DNA from: Deltaproteobacteria bacterium
GTDB taxonomy: Bacteria > Desulfobacterota > Deferrisomatia > Deferrisomatales > JACRMM01
Assembly (NCBI GenBank): GCA_016214985.1
Contig: JACRMM010000049.1
Location: 1 to 64,000 of the forward strand
DNA length: 64,000 nucleotides
Direction of reading: 5' to 3'
Below the pieces are notes generated by a model. The model saw only the letters and a program-made list of their open reading frames with translations. It ran no database searches and had not been told where the DNA came from. This document shows positions 16,674-25,317 of the stretch, piece after piece. Position 1 is the stretch's first letter; each line of letters begins with the position of its first letter. Made by a program: the position numbers and the translations under genes.

Positions 16674-17560
16674 AGGATCAGGCCGATCGCCTCCGGGCGC
16701 TGGCTTCCGCCGGTCCCGGCGGTGAAGGGCCCGCCGCCGCGCCCCTCGGAGGCCAGCGGGTCGTGGCCGTGGCGAGCGGGAAGGGGGGCGTGGGCAAGAC
16801 CAACGTGGTCGCGAACCTCGGCACGCTGCTCGCGGGCCGAGGGCTCGCGGTCACGATCCTCGACGCGGACTTCGGTCTGGCGAACCTCGACATCCTCCTC
16901 AACCTGAACCCCCGGCGAAACCTCGGGCACCTCCTGCGGGGAGAGGCGGGGCCCGAGGAGGTGCTGGTCGAGGCGTCGCCGGGGCTTCGCGTGATCCCCG
17001 GCGCGACCGGCATGGAGACCCTCGCGGACCTGGGGGACGCCGACCGGGAGTCGCTGCTCTCGTCGCTGGCGCCCTTGACCGCGGGGGCGGACCTGCTCCT
17101 GATCGACACCGCAGCCGGCATCGGGCGAAACGTGGTGGCGCTGTGCACCGCGGCGTCGGAGGTGATCCTGGTCACGAACCCCGAACCCACGAGCCTCACC
17201 GACGCCTACGGCCTGACCAAGGTGCTGCTGGGGCGAAGGCCCGAGGGAGTGATCCGCCTGCTCGTGAACTCGGTGTCCGGGGCGGAGGAGGGCCAGGCCG
17301 TGCACCGCACGCTCGACGAGGTGGTGCGCCGCTTCCTCGGGGCGGGGATCGGGTACCTGGGCCATCTGCCCAAGGACGACTATGTGGGCCGCGCCACCCG
17401 TCGGCAGACGCCCTTCGTGACCGCGTATCCGCGCTGCCGGGCCAGCCTGGGGCTGGCCGCGGTGGCCGACGCGCTCCTCGGCGAGACCCGGGGGCGGCCG
17501 AAGCCCGGCGGCGAGCCGACGTTCTGGCGGCGCCTGCTCGCGGTGGGAGCCGAGGCGTGA
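16670..17560 (+). CDS. flhG: MinD-like ATPase FlhG (FleN)
   Basis: FlhG limits flagellar number and works with FlhF. The 296-residue product has the deviant Walker A K38GGVGKT, switch segments DADFGLANLD and LLIDTAAGIG, and an N-terminal DQADRLR. The latter is the DQAxxLR helix that stimulates the FlhF GTPase in characterised FlhG proteins. That motif decides the start: the GTG at 16670 begins just before it and overlaps the flhF stop by 4 bases (GTGA). It may also act on the flagellar master regulator in this lineage, as FleN does in Pseudomonas (inference). The C-terminal region ends with a basic amphipathic stretch. Confidence 0.95.
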   Translation: MKDQADRLRALASAGPGGEGPAAAPLGGQRVVAVASGKGGVGKTNVVANLGTLLAGRGLAVTILDADFGLANLDILLNLNPRRNLGHLLRGEAGPEEVLVEASPGLRVIPGATGMETLADLGDADRESLLSSLAPLTAGADLLLIDTAAGIGRNVVALCTAASEVILVTNPEPTSLTDAYGLTKVLLGRRPEGVIRLLVNSVSGAEEGQAVHRTLDEVVRRFLGAGIGYLGHLPKDDYVGRATRRQTPFVTAYPRCRASLGLAAVADALLGETRGRPKPGGEPTFWRRLLAVGAEA

Positions 17561-19581
17561 GTCGGCTGTGCCGCGTGCTCGCGCTCGCCGCCGCCGCGGC
17601 GCTGGCGGCCTCTGGGGCCCGGGCCCAGCTGCTGGCCCGGGTGGAGCCCGGGTGGAGCCCCTTCGTCCAGGCCCGAGTGGTCCAGGGGACCCCGGAGGGC
17701 AACCTCCTCGCCGAAGCCCGGGGGCTTCTCGTCTCCGAGCCCGCGCGGGTGGCGCAGGTCCTGGGGCGCGGCGCGCCGGCCCGGGGCCCCGCGGCGCGCC
17801 TGGCGGAGGGCCTTCGGGCCGATGCCCTCTACCGCACGGGCACGAAAGGGCTCGCCGAGGCGCAGAAGCTCTACCGGGGCGTCGTGACCTCCGATGCTCC
17901 GGCCGCCGAGCAGGCCTGGGCGCAGTTCATGCTCGGCAACATCCGAAAGATCCACGGCTACGTCGGGGAGGCCGAGGTGTCGTACCGCACCGCCCTGGCC
18001 GGGCCGGCGGCCCCCTGGCGTCCGGCCGCGCTCTTCGACCTGGCCGCCCTCGAGCTGGAGGCCGGGCGCCCGGCGCAGGCCCGGCCGGAGCTCGAGGTGT
18101 GGCTTCGCGACTACGCCGGAGAGCCGGGCCGGCCCCTGGCCCTGCACCTGCTGGTCGAGTGCCTGGCGCGCCTTGGGGACGACGAGGCGGCCCTGGCGCG
18201 CCTGTCCGAGGCGCGGCGGCTGGACCCCGCGGCGTGGACGGTGCGTCCGGAGGTGGGGTACGCGGTGGCGGAGCTGCTGCGCCGCTCGGGCAACACGGAG
18301 GAGGCGGTGCGGGTGCTGGAGATGATCCCACGCGCGGCCCCCGGCTCGGTCGAAGGGGCCAAGGCCCGGCTCACGGTCGGGGCGATGCGGGAGGCCGAGG
18401 GCAACGTCGCGGCGGCGGCGCGGTCCTATGGGCTTCTGCTCGACGAGGGGGCCGGGGCCGAGGTGTCGCGAGAGGCCGTGCTCCGGCTCGCGTACCTGGG
18501 TGCCCTGTACCGGGAGAAGGTCGTCCTCACCGACTCCTACCCGGCCTACCGGATCTTCTACCGCCCGGGCCCGACCCTGGAGCAGGGTGCCCGGGACAAG
18601 GATCCGGCTGCGGCCCAGCGGGCCGTGCTCGGGCTGGGACACCTCGCCCGTCAGGAGGGTCGACCCCTCGACAGCCTGCGGCTCTTCGCCCGGTCCTTCC
18701 AGCAGTACCCCAAGACCCCAGAGTCCGGCCGGGCCTACGACGCGTTCATGGACACCCTCGAGGCACACTTCGCCGAGCGGCTCCGCGCCAAGGCTTACTC
18801 GGACGTGATCTCCGCCTACGAAGCGTTCCGGGGACCGATGGGGTGGGTGGCCACCCGCGACCGCGGCGCCGTCGACGCGAAGGCCGCCGAGGCCTACCGG
18901 GCGCTGGGCGCTCCGGCCCTCGCGCGGGCCGTCTACGAGCGCCTGGCCCGCGAGGGAACCCGGGTGTTGTCGCCCGCGGAGCTGGAGCAGCGGCTGCTGG
19001 AGGCGCGCGCTGGGGAAGGGGACCCGGAGGCGGTGCGCGCCCTGGCCGGCGCCGGCAGGGGGGGCGAGGCGCAGCAGCGCGCCGAGGCGGCGCTGGGGCG
19101 GAGGCTCGCCGCCCAGGGCCGCCCGTCAGAGGCTCGTGAGCACCTGCGGCGGGCCGCCGAGCTTACGGCCGACCCGGCCACCCGCCTCGCCCTGCTCACC
19201 GAGGCGGATCGCCTGGCCGGAGAGGAGGGGCGGCTGGACGAGCAGCTGGCCGGGCTCTCGAAGCGCCGGCCGCTTCGCCAGGCCTTGCCGCCGGGCCCGG
19301 ATCGGGATGCCTGGGAGCGCAGCGCGGCCCTCTCGGAGGCGCGGCTGCGCTTCGCCAAGGGAGACTACGCGAACGCGATCCTCTCCTACGGGACGCTCAA
19401 GGACCTGGGGCCCGAGGACCGCTACCTGCTGGCCGTGGCCGAGAAGCGCGCCGGCAACGCGGCGCGGGCCCGCGAGCTCTTCACGGCTCTGGCCCAGGGC
19501 AAGGATCCGGTGTTCGCCAACCTCGCGGGCTTCCACCTCCAGGTGGAGGGGGCCCGGGACGCGCTGCGGAAGAAGTTCTGA
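17557..19581 (+). CDS. Periplasmic/secreted TPR-repeat protein in the flagellar operon
   Basis: The 674-residue product begins with a signal peptide (residues 1-22, LALAAAAALAASGARA) and otherwise consists of helical TPR-like repeats, for example AQFMLGNIRKIHGYVGEAEVSYRTALAG, repeated through to the C-terminus. It has no catalytic motif and no membrane segment after the signal. The GTG overlaps the flhG stop (GTGA), and the stop overlaps the flrB start, so it is translationally coupled on both sides and is very likely a flagellar gene. In many polar flagellates the fliA gene sits at this place; here it does not. Function unknown; a scaffold for motor or envelope assembly is plausible. Confidence 0.82.
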   Translation: MSRLCRVLALAAAAALAASGARAQLLARVEPGWSPFVQARVVQGTPEGNLLAEARGLLVSEPARVAQVLGRGAPARGPAARLAEGLRADALYRTGTKGLAEAQKLYRGVVTSDAPAAEQAWAQFMLGNIRKIHGYVGEAEVSYRTALAGPAAPWRPAALFDLAALELEAGRPAQARPELEVWLRDYAGEPGRPLALHLLVECLARLGDDEAALARLSEARRLDPAAWTVRPEVGYAVAELLRRSGNTEEAVRVLEMIPRAAPGSVEGAKARLTVGAMREAEGNVAAAARSYGLLLDEGAGAEVSREAVLRLAYLGALYREKVVLTDSYPAYRIFYRPGPTLEQGARDKDPAAAQRAVLGLGHLARQEGRPLDSLRLFARSFQQYPKTPESGRAYDAFMDTLEAHFAERLRAKAYSDVISAYEAFRGPMGWVATRDRGAVDAKAAEAYRALGAPALARAVYERLAREGTRVLSPAELEQRLLEARAGEGDPEAVRALAGAGRGGEAQQRAEAALGRRLAAQGRPSEAREHLRRAAELTADPATRLALLTEADRLAGEEGRLDEQLAGLSKRRPLRQALPPGPDRDAWERSAALSEARLRFAKGDYANAILSYGTLKDLGPEDRYLLAVAEKRAGNAARARELFTALAQGKDPVFANLAGFHLQVEGARDALRKKF

Positions 19582-20798
19582 TGGACCCCCAGACCGAGCT
19601 GCGCGCGGCCCTGGAGCGGTTCGACGAGACGACGTCGCGGTTGAGGGGGTCCTACGAGCGCCTCCAGGGCGAGGTGCGGGAGCTGCGCCGCAAGCTGGAG
19701 GACAAGGACCGGGAGCTCGGCGACTCCCGCGCCGAGCGGGACCGGCTCGCCGGATACCTGGAGCATCTGCTCGAGAGCGTGCCGACCGGCGTGGTGGCCG
19801 TCGATCCGGCGGGCCGGATCTCGACGCTCAACCGGGCGGCCCAGGAGATCACGGGCCTGGGGCCCCTGGCCGTGGGCGCCGTGTTCCGCGACGTGTTTCC
19901 CTTCGTGGAGCCGCCACCCGAGGGCACCGCGGGCCTGGAGGTGCTGGAAGACCCGGGCCGGGGCACCGTGGAGATCCGCCGGCCCGACGGCGAGCGCGCG
20001 CTGCTGGGCCTTCGGGTGTCTCCGTTCCGGGGAGAGGGCGGAGAGGTCCTCGGGAGGGTGGCGGTGTTCCAGGACGTGACGCGCCTGAAACGCCTCGAGG
20101 AACAGGAGTCCCGAAATCAGCGGCTCGTGGCCATGGGCGAGATGGCGGCCGGCATCGCGCACGAGATCCGAAACCCCCTGGGCAGCCTCGAGCTCTTCGC
20201 CTCGCACCTCGTGGGCGAGCTGCAGGGCGGACCCCACGAGGATCTGGCGGGCCACGTGCTCAAGGGGATCCAAAACGTCTCCCGAATCACCGGGAACCTG
20301 CTGCTCTTCGCCCGCAAGACCGAGCCCCGATTCCAGACCGTGGACCTCGGCGGCCTGGCCGCGGACGCCCTCCTGTACGCGCGCTCCGCGGCCGCGGCGA
20401 AACGGGTCCAGGTGCAGGAGGAGCTGAGCGCCTGCGTGGTGCAGGGTGACCCCGACCTGCTGCGCCAGGTGCTCCTGAACCTGGTCCTGAACGCGATCCA
20501 GGCGGTGGGGGAGGGCGGCCGGATCCGGGTCGCCTGCCGGCACGCCGATGGAGAGAAACCCCCGCTCGCGCTCGTCTCGGTCGCCGACGACGGGCCGGGG
20601 GTGCGGCCCGAGGCGCGAGAGCGGATCTTCGACCCCTTCTACACCACGAGATCCGGGGGCATCGGCCTCGGGCTGGCGCTCGTCCAGCGGATCGTCTCGG
20701 CCCACGGCGGCTGGGTGTCGGTGGGAGAGAGCGGCTGGGGCGCAGGCGCCGAGTTCCTCGTGGGGCTGCCCCAGGCGGGCGCGGGGGGGCCTCCGTGA
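19581..20798 (+). CDS. flrB: PAS-domain sensor kinase FlrB/FleS type
   Basis: A soluble histidine kinase of 405 residues with no membrane segments. An N-terminal coiled coil (about 15-60) leads into a PAS domain (about 60-170), then HisKA with the phospho-acceptor H194 (GIAHEIRNP). The HATPase domain shows an N box (LLNLVLNAIQAV), G1 (VADDGPGV) and G2 (GGIGLGLALVQ). FlrB/FleS kinases phosphorylate the sigma-54 activator FlrC/FleR after export-gate or basal-body assembly and so trigger middle flagellar genes. It starts at the stop of the TPR gene (TGATGG), and flrC follows after 148 bases. Confidence 0.9.
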   Translation: MDPQTELRAALERFDETTSRLRGSYERLQGEVRELRRKLEDKDRELGDSRAERDRLAGYLEHLLESVPTGVVAVDPAGRISTLNRAAQEITGLGPLAVGAVFRDVFPFVEPPPEGTAGLEVLEDPGRGTVEIRRPDGERALLGLRVSPFRGEGGEVLGRVAVFQDVTRLKRLEEQESRNQRLVAMGEMAAGIAHEIRNPLGSLELFASHLVGELQGGPHEDLAGHVLKGIQNVSRITGNLLLFARKTEPRFQTVDLGGLAADALLYARSAAAAKRVQVQEELSACVVQGDPDLLRQVLLNLVLNAIQAVGEGGRIRVACRHADGEKPPLALVSVADDGPGVRPEARERIFDPFYTTRSGGIGLGLALVQRIVSAHGGWVSVGESGWGAGAEFLVGLPQAGAGGPP

Positions 20799-20946
20799 CG
20801 GCGAGGGGCGGAGCGGGCGCGGCGGCCAGGGCCGACGTCGCGCGGCGCGATGCGAGATTCGATTCCTGGCCGATGCCGCGCCGCGCTTCGCTGTCCCCGA
20901 CCACCGCGCCCGTGGGCGTGGGTCGGCGCCCGGGAAGAGGGGCCCC

Positions 20947-22308
20947 GTGAGCGCCCCGGCGCGGATCCTCGTGGTGGACGACGACGCCGAGATGCGCCTC
21001 GCCCTCGAGCTCACGCTGAAGAAGGCGGGCCACACCTGCGCGTTGGCCCGGGACGGCCAGGAGGCGCTGGACCGGCTTCGCAAGGACGCGTTCGATCTCG
21101 TCGTGACCGATCTGCGCATGCCCCGCGTCGACGGCCTGGAGCTCCTGGAGCGGATGTCTGCGGCCGCGCCGCTCGTGCCGGCCTTGGTGATCACGGCGCA
21201 CGGAACCGTGGACACGGCGGTGGAGAGCATGAAGCGGGGCGCCGTCGATTTTCTCCAGAAGCCCTTCGGCCCCGACGTCCTCCTCGCCAAGGTCGCGGGG
21301 GTCCTGTCGCGCTCGCGCGCCGCGCCGGTGGCCGGGGAGTCCGCCCGGCGCGCGCTGATCGCGGACGATCCGAGCATGGAGGAGGTCCTGTCGCTCGTGG
21401 AGGCCGCGGCGGCGACCAAGGCCACCGTCCTCATCCACGGCGAGAGCGGCACGGGCAAGGAGGTGGTGGCCCGCCGGATCCACGAGCTCTCCGCCTGGAC
21501 CGAGGGCAAGCCGTTCGTGGCCGTCAACTGCGCTGCGATCCCCGGGAACCTGATGGAGAGCGAGCTCTTCGGCCACGAGAAGGGGAGCTTCACCGGCGCG
21601 GCGGAGGCGCGCATCGGCAAGTTCGAGCAGGCCCAGGGGGGGACGATCCTCCTCGACGAAGTGAGCGAGATGGAGCCGGCGCTCCAGGCGAAGCTCCTGC
21701 GCGTGCTGCAGGAGCGGGAGGTGGAGCGGGTCGGCGGGCGCCGGCCGGTGCCGCTGGACGTGCGCGTCGTGGCGACGACGAACCGGGATCTGCCCGAAGA
21801 GGTCCGCAAGGGGCGGTTCCGCGAAGACCTGTACTACCGCCTCCACGTGATCCCCATCCGGCTGCCCCCCCTGAGGGACCGGCCTCGCGACATCCCGGCG
21901 CTCGCGCGCCACTTCCTCGAAGGGGCGCGCCGCGCCCACGGTCGAGGACCGGGCGCCTTCAGCCCGGACGCGGAGAACGCGCTTCAACGCTTCGGCTGGC
22001 CGGGCAACGTGCGCGAGCTCCAGAACGCGGTGGAGCGGGCGTCGATCCTGTGCCGGGCAGAGGTGGTGGAGCCGCGCCACCTTCTGCTGGGGGAGGGCGC
22101 GCTGCGGCCCGACGGTGCGGCGCCGGCGGTGCGCGGGACGCTCGAGGAGATGGAGCGGCAGCTGATCGTCGCGGCCTTCGAGGCGCACGGGCGCAACAAG
22201 AAGGCCACGGCTCGCTCGCTTGACATCAACATCAAGACGCTGCGGGCCCGCCTCCGGGCGTACGGGGTAGACGCGGCGGAGGACGAGGGGGAGGAAGAGG
22301 ACCTCTAG
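20947..22308 (+). CDS. flrC: Sigma-54 response regulator FlrC/FleR type
   Basis: A 453-residue NtrC-family activator: receiver domain with D55 (VVTDLRMP), a AAA+ domain with Walker A GESGTGKE (165-172) and Walker B GGTILLDEVSEM (231-242), and a Fis-type helix-turn-helix (KKATARSLDINIKTLRARLRAYG) at the C-terminus. The sigma-54 contact loop reads GSFTGA (213-218) instead of the usual GAFTGA. It would activate the sigma-54 promoters before flgB and flgF in this window. The GTG at 20947 is preceded by GAAGAGG; the frame is open far upstream inside flrB but without meaning. An acidic tail (EDEGEEEDL) ends the protein. Confidence 0.92.
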   Translation: MSAPARILVVDDDAEMRLALELTLKKAGHTCALARDGQEALDRLRKDAFDLVVTDLRMPRVDGLELLERMSAAAPLVPALVITAHGTVDTAVESMKRGAVDFLQKPFGPDVLLAKVAGVLSRSRAAPVAGESARRALIADDPSMEEVLSLVEAAAATKATVLIHGESGTGKEVVARRIHELSAWTEGKPFVAVNCAAIPGNLMESELFGHEKGSFTGAAEARIGKFEQAQGGTILLDEVSEMEPALQAKLLRVLQEREVERVGGRRPVPLDVRVVATTNRDLPEEVRKGRFREDLYYRLHVIPIRLPPLRDRPRDIPALARHFLEGARRAHGRGPGAFSPDAENALQRFGWPGNVRELQNAVERASILCRAEVVEPRHLLLGEGALRPDGAAPAVRGTLEEMERQLIVAAFEAHGRNKKATARSLDINIKTLRARLRAYGVDAAEDEGEEEDL

Positions 22309-22400
22309 GGGTGCGGCGGCGCCCCTGCGGGGGAGGGTGGTCCCGAATCCCGGGGGCGCGCCGTTGCGGAAGACGGGCAACGACGGGTGAGGTGCAGGCG

Positions 22401-22416
22401 AGGTACACCTCTTGCT
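22401..22416 (+). promoter_or_regulatory. Sigma-54 promoter of the flgB operon
   Basis: AGGTAC-N5-TTGCT, with the essential GG (22402-22403) and GC (22414-22415) exactly 10 bases apart. It matches the TGGCAC-N5-TTGCW consensus in all of the -12 element and 4 of 6 positions of the -24 element. The start of transcription would be near 22427, about 58 bases before flgB. Its left half is also one arm of an inverted repeat with the flgB ribosome binding site. Confidence 0.65.
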
Positions 22417-22484
22417 AGGACTGCGGTACAGACGCTCTGGGAGCGGTTTCATGCCCTGGACAGGCCAACGAGAAGAGGTGTACC
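22402..22484. repeat. 12-base inverted repeat joining flgB promoter and ribosome binding site
   Basis: GGTACACCTCTT at 22402-22413 is the exact reverse complement of AAGAGGTGTACC at 22473-22484. The right arm contains the flgB ribosome binding site and ends at the base before the GTG start; the left arm covers most of the sigma-54 promoter. A read-through transcript from flrC could fold the two arms together; a transcript from the sigma-54 start would lack the left arm. Confidence 0.7.
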
Positions 22485-22886
22485 GTGGGATTCTTGGAAG
22501 CCCTGGACCGCTCCGTCGGTCCTCTCGCCGCCGGCCTCGACCGTCGGAGCCGGCGGCACGCGGCCCTGGCCGCCAACGTCGCCAACGCGGACACGCCGGG
22601 CTACCGCGCCATCGATGTGCCCTTCGCGGCGGCCCTTGCGCAGGCTGCGTCGACCCTGCTCCTCGCGGCGACCGACGCGCGTCATCTGCAGGGCCCTGTC
22701 TCCGCCGGCCAGGACTCCGTGATCCTGTCCGGAGGCGCTCCGCGGCGCGACGGAAACGACGTGGACGTGGACCGCGAGATGGGGAAGCTGGCCCGAAACC
22801 AGATCGAGTACCAGTTTCTCTCCCGCGCCCTGAGCCGGCGCTTCGGAAGGCTTCGGGAGGCGATCACCGGGAGGGCGACGGCATGA
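22485..22886 (+). CDS. flgB: Flagellar proximal rod protein FlgB
   Basis: FlgB is the most proximal rod protein. The 133-residue product has the typical short N-terminal helix and the ANVANADTPGYRAIDVPF rod-family motif near residue 30, and ends with the amphipathic helix that packs in the rod (LARNQIEYQFLSRAL). The GTG start sits directly after AAGAGGTGTACC, which supplies the ribosome binding site. The stop overlaps the ATG of flgC (ATGA). It heads the main basal-body operon and follows a sigma-54 promoter. Confidence 0.94.
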   Translation: MGFLEALDRSVGPLAAGLDRRSRRHAALAANVANADTPGYRAIDVPFAAALAQAASTLLLAATDARHLQGPVSAGQDSVILSGGAPRRDGNDVDVDREMGKLARNQIEYQFLSRALSRRFGRLREAITGRATA

Positions 22887-23296
22887 ACTTCTTCGGCATG
22901 ATGGACATCGCGGCGTCGGGCCTGGCGGCCCAGCGCCTGCGGATGGAGACGGTGGCCTCGAACCTCGCCAACGCCAACGCCACCCGGACGCCCGAGGGCG
23001 GGCCGTACCGACGTCGGGACGTGGTCTTCGCGGCCACGCCGGTGGCCTTCCAGGACGCTCTGGACGCGTCGCTGCGGCAGGTGCAGGTGACCGGCGTGGT
23101 CCAAGACCCGAGCCCGCCGCGAATGCGCTACGAGCCGGGTCACCCGGACGCGGATGCGCAGGGTTTTGTCGCCTACCCCAACGTCGACCCGGTGGTGGAG
23201 ATGGTGAACCTCCTGGGCGCGAGCCGGGCCTACGAGGCCAACATCACGGTGATGGAGGCCACGAAGGGAATGATGCTCCGGGCGTTGGAGATCTAG
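22883..23296 (+). CDS. flgC: Flagellar proximal rod protein FlgC
   Basis: FlgC is the second proximal rod protein, 137 residues. It has the N-terminal MMDIAASGLAAQRLRMETVASNLANANATRT, the rod motif and a C-terminal helix VEMVNLLGASRAYEANITVMEATKGMM that is near-identical across FlgC proteins. The ATG overlaps the flgB stop by 4 bases. The YPNVDPVVEM segment before the last helix is also typical. Confidence 0.96.
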   Translation: MNFFGMMDIAASGLAAQRLRMETVASNLANANATRTPEGGPYRRRDVVFAATPVAFQDALDASLRQVQVTGVVQDPSPPRMRYEPGHPDADAQGFVAYPNVDPVVEMVNLLGASRAYEANITVMEATKGMMLRALEI

Positions 23297-23363
23297 CGGT
23301 CCGCGGGCAGCGGTCTTCCTCGGGGCACCGTCGGTTTGTCTGACCGTTCGCAAGGAGCTTCGC

Positions 23364-23663
23364 ATGGTCAAGGAACTCACAGGCGTCGTTCCCGCCTCGA
23401 CCCTGGCGCCGGCGTCGGGCGCGGCCAAGTCTTCCGGCACGGAGAAGAGCTTCGGTGACTTCCTCGCGGAGAGCCTGAGCAAGGTCGACGACCTCCAGCA
23501 GGGCGCCGACGCCGCCGTGGCGCAGATGGCCCAGGGAGAGGGGCCCGGGATTCAGGAGGCGATGGTGGCCATCGAGAAGGCGGACGTCGCCTTCAAGCTC
23601 ATGATGGAAGTACGACAGAAGATCCTCGACGCGTACCAGGAAGTCATCCGGATGCAGGTGTGA
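23364..23663 (+). CDS. fliE: Flagellar MS-ring/rod junction protein FliE
   Basis: FliE links the MS ring to the rod and is the first protein exported. The 99-residue product has a variable N-terminus and the conserved C-terminal part (FGDFLAESLSKVDDLQQGADAA, VAIEKADVAFKLMMEVRQKILDAYQEVIRMQV). An AAGGAG ribosome binding site lies about 7 bases before the ATG. The gene sits in its usual place between flgC and fliF, with a 67-base gap before it that holds no clear promoter. Confidence 0.95.
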   Translation: MVKELTGVVPASTLAPASGAAKSSGTEKSFGDFLAESLSKVDDLQQGADAAVAQMAQGEGPGIQEAMVAIEKADVAFKLMMEVRQKILDAYQEVIRMQV

Positions 23664-23674
23664 GGTCGTAGCGC

Positions 23675-25315
23675 GTGGCGTTCTGGGACACCGGCCTGGC
23701 TCAAGCCAGAGACGTGTGGGGCCGCCTGGCCCCGGCACAGAAGCTCGTCTTCGTCGCGGTGTCGGTCGGCCTCGCGGCCGGCTTCCTATGGCTCGCGTTC
23801 TCGGTCGCGACGCCACGCCCCGACTCCCTCCTGTTCAGCCGCCTCTCTCCCGACGACGCAGGCCAGATCGTGAAGGCCCTCCAGGCCGAGGGGGTGCCCT
23901 ACCGCCTGGAGGACAGCGGCCGGAGCATCCTCGTCCCGGGCGATCGCGTGTACGACCTGCGGCTCAAGCTCGCCTCCGAGGGGGTTCCCCAGGGCGGGGT
24001 CGTGGGATTCGAGATCTTCGACAAGTCCGGCTTCGGCATGACCGACTTCGCGCAGAAGGTGAACTACGCTCGCGCCCTGGAGGGCGAGCTCACCCGCACG
24101 ATTCGCCGGCTCGACGGGGTCGACGGGGCCCGCGTCCACCTGGTCCTGCCCGAGAAGAAGCTCTTCGAGGAGCAGAGCGAGCCTGCCTCGGCCTCGATCG
24201 TCCTGCAGCTGTCGGCGGGCAGCCGCCTGAGCGCCAAGCAGATCCAGGGGGTCGTCTATCTGACCTCCTCGAGCGTGGAGGGGCTGAAGCCCGATCGCGT
24301 CACCGTGGTGGACACCAAGGGCAACGTCCTCTACCAGTCGTCCGGCGACGAGACCGCGATGCTCGCCGCCAGCCAGATCGAGTACAAGCGCGCCTATGAG
24401 AAGGATGTGGAGCGCCGTGTCCGGGAGATGCTCGAGACGGTGCTCGGCAGTGGCGCCGCGGTCGTGCAGGTGGCGGCGTACTTCGACTTCGACCGGGTGG
24501 AGGAGACCTCCGAGACCTTCGACCCTGAGGCCACGGCGGTGCGCAGCGAGCAGCGCGCCACCGAGTCGACGTCCGGGCCCACCGGGCCTCAGGGGGTGCC
24601 GGGCGTGGCCTCCAACGTCGCCGGAGCGACCGGAGCAGCGACCGCGCCCGCGCCGGCCTCCGGGGGGGGAGCGTCGAGCAAGGAGACCGAAACCGTCAAC
24701 TACGAGGTCTCCAAGAAGGTCACCCGGGTGCAGAAGAGCCAGGGCAGCCTGAAGCGCCTGACCGTGGCCGTCGCCGTGGACGGGGTGTACAAGGCGGTCC
24801 AGGGGAAGAAGGAGAAGGAGTTCTCGCCCCGCACTGCCGACGACCTCGCGAAGATCCGCTCTCTCGTGGAGAAGGCGGTCGGAGTCGACGCCAACCGGGG
24901 CGATCAGGTCGAGGTGACGTCGATCCCGTTCCGCCCGGCCGAGGGCATCGAAGAGGCGAAGGGGATGTTCGGACCCGAATTCTACATGGCCCTGGCGCGG
25001 TACGGGGTGCTCCTGCTCGTGGCGCTGGTGCTCGTCTTCGGCGTCGGCCGCCCGCTCCTGCGGTGGCTCGCCAGCGCCGGGGCTGCCCCGGAGCTGACCG
25101 GGCCGATGACCGTGGCCGAGATGGAGGAGCGACTGGCCGCGGCCAGCGGGGGCGAAGGCGGGGCGGCCAGGGCGCCCCAGGAGTACCAGCTCGACGAGAC
25201 CACGCCCGAAGAGACGCTCAAGCGCGAGAGCTTGAAGAAGCGCATCACCGAGCTGGTTCACCAGGAGCCGGAGGTCGCGGCCCAGCTCGTGCGCAGCTGG
25301 CTTTCGGAGGGGTGA
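23675..25315 (+). CDS. fliF: MS-ring protein FliF
   Basis: FliF forms the MS ring in the inner membrane and houses the export gate. The product has 546 residues, with a first membrane helix at about 30-47, ring-building motifs, a low-complexity Gly/Ala/Pro/Thr-rich stretch near 310-340, a second membrane helix at about 437-455 and a cytoplasmic tail. The last 30 residues (acidic, with VAAQLVRSWLSE) are the FliG-binding segment. The GTG start lies 11 bases after fliE. fliG begins 2 bases after the fliF stop. Confidence 0.96.
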   Translation: MAFWDTGLAQARDVWGRLAPAQKLVFVAVSVGLAAGFLWLAFSVATPRPDSLLFSRLSPDDAGQIVKALQAEGVPYRLEDSGRSILVPGDRVYDLRLKLASEGVPQGGVVGFEIFDKSGFGMTDFAQKVNYARALEGELTRTIRRLDGVDGARVHLVLPEKKLFEEQSEPASASIVLQLSAGSRLSAKQIQGVVYLTSSSVEGLKPDRVTVVDTKGNVLYQSSGDETAMLAASQIEYKRAYEKDVERRVREMLETVLGSGAAVVQVAAYFDFDRVEETSETFDPEATAVRSEQRATESTSGPTGPQGVPGVASNVAGATGAATAPAPASGGGASSKETETVNYEVSKKVTRVQKSQGSLKRLTVAVAVDGVYKAVQGKKEKEFSPRTADDLAKIRSLVEKAVGVDANRGDQVEVTSIPFRPAEGIEEAKGMFGPEFYMALARYGVLLLVALVLVFGVGRPLLRWLASAGAAPELTGPMTVAEMEERLAAASGGEGGAARAPQEYQLDETTPEETLKRESLKKRITELVHQEPEVAAQLVRSWLSEG

Positions 25316-25317
25316 GG

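Noticed and set aside
17143..17556. N-terminal extension of the TPR protein into flhG
   Set aside because: The frame is open, but this part is an out-of-frame reading of flhG; the GTG at 17557 starts exactly at a signal peptide and overlaps the flhG stop.
20548..20946. N-terminal extension of FlrC into flrB
   Set aside because: An out-of-frame reading of the kinase gene; the GTG at 20947 begins the receiver domain and has a ribosome binding site.
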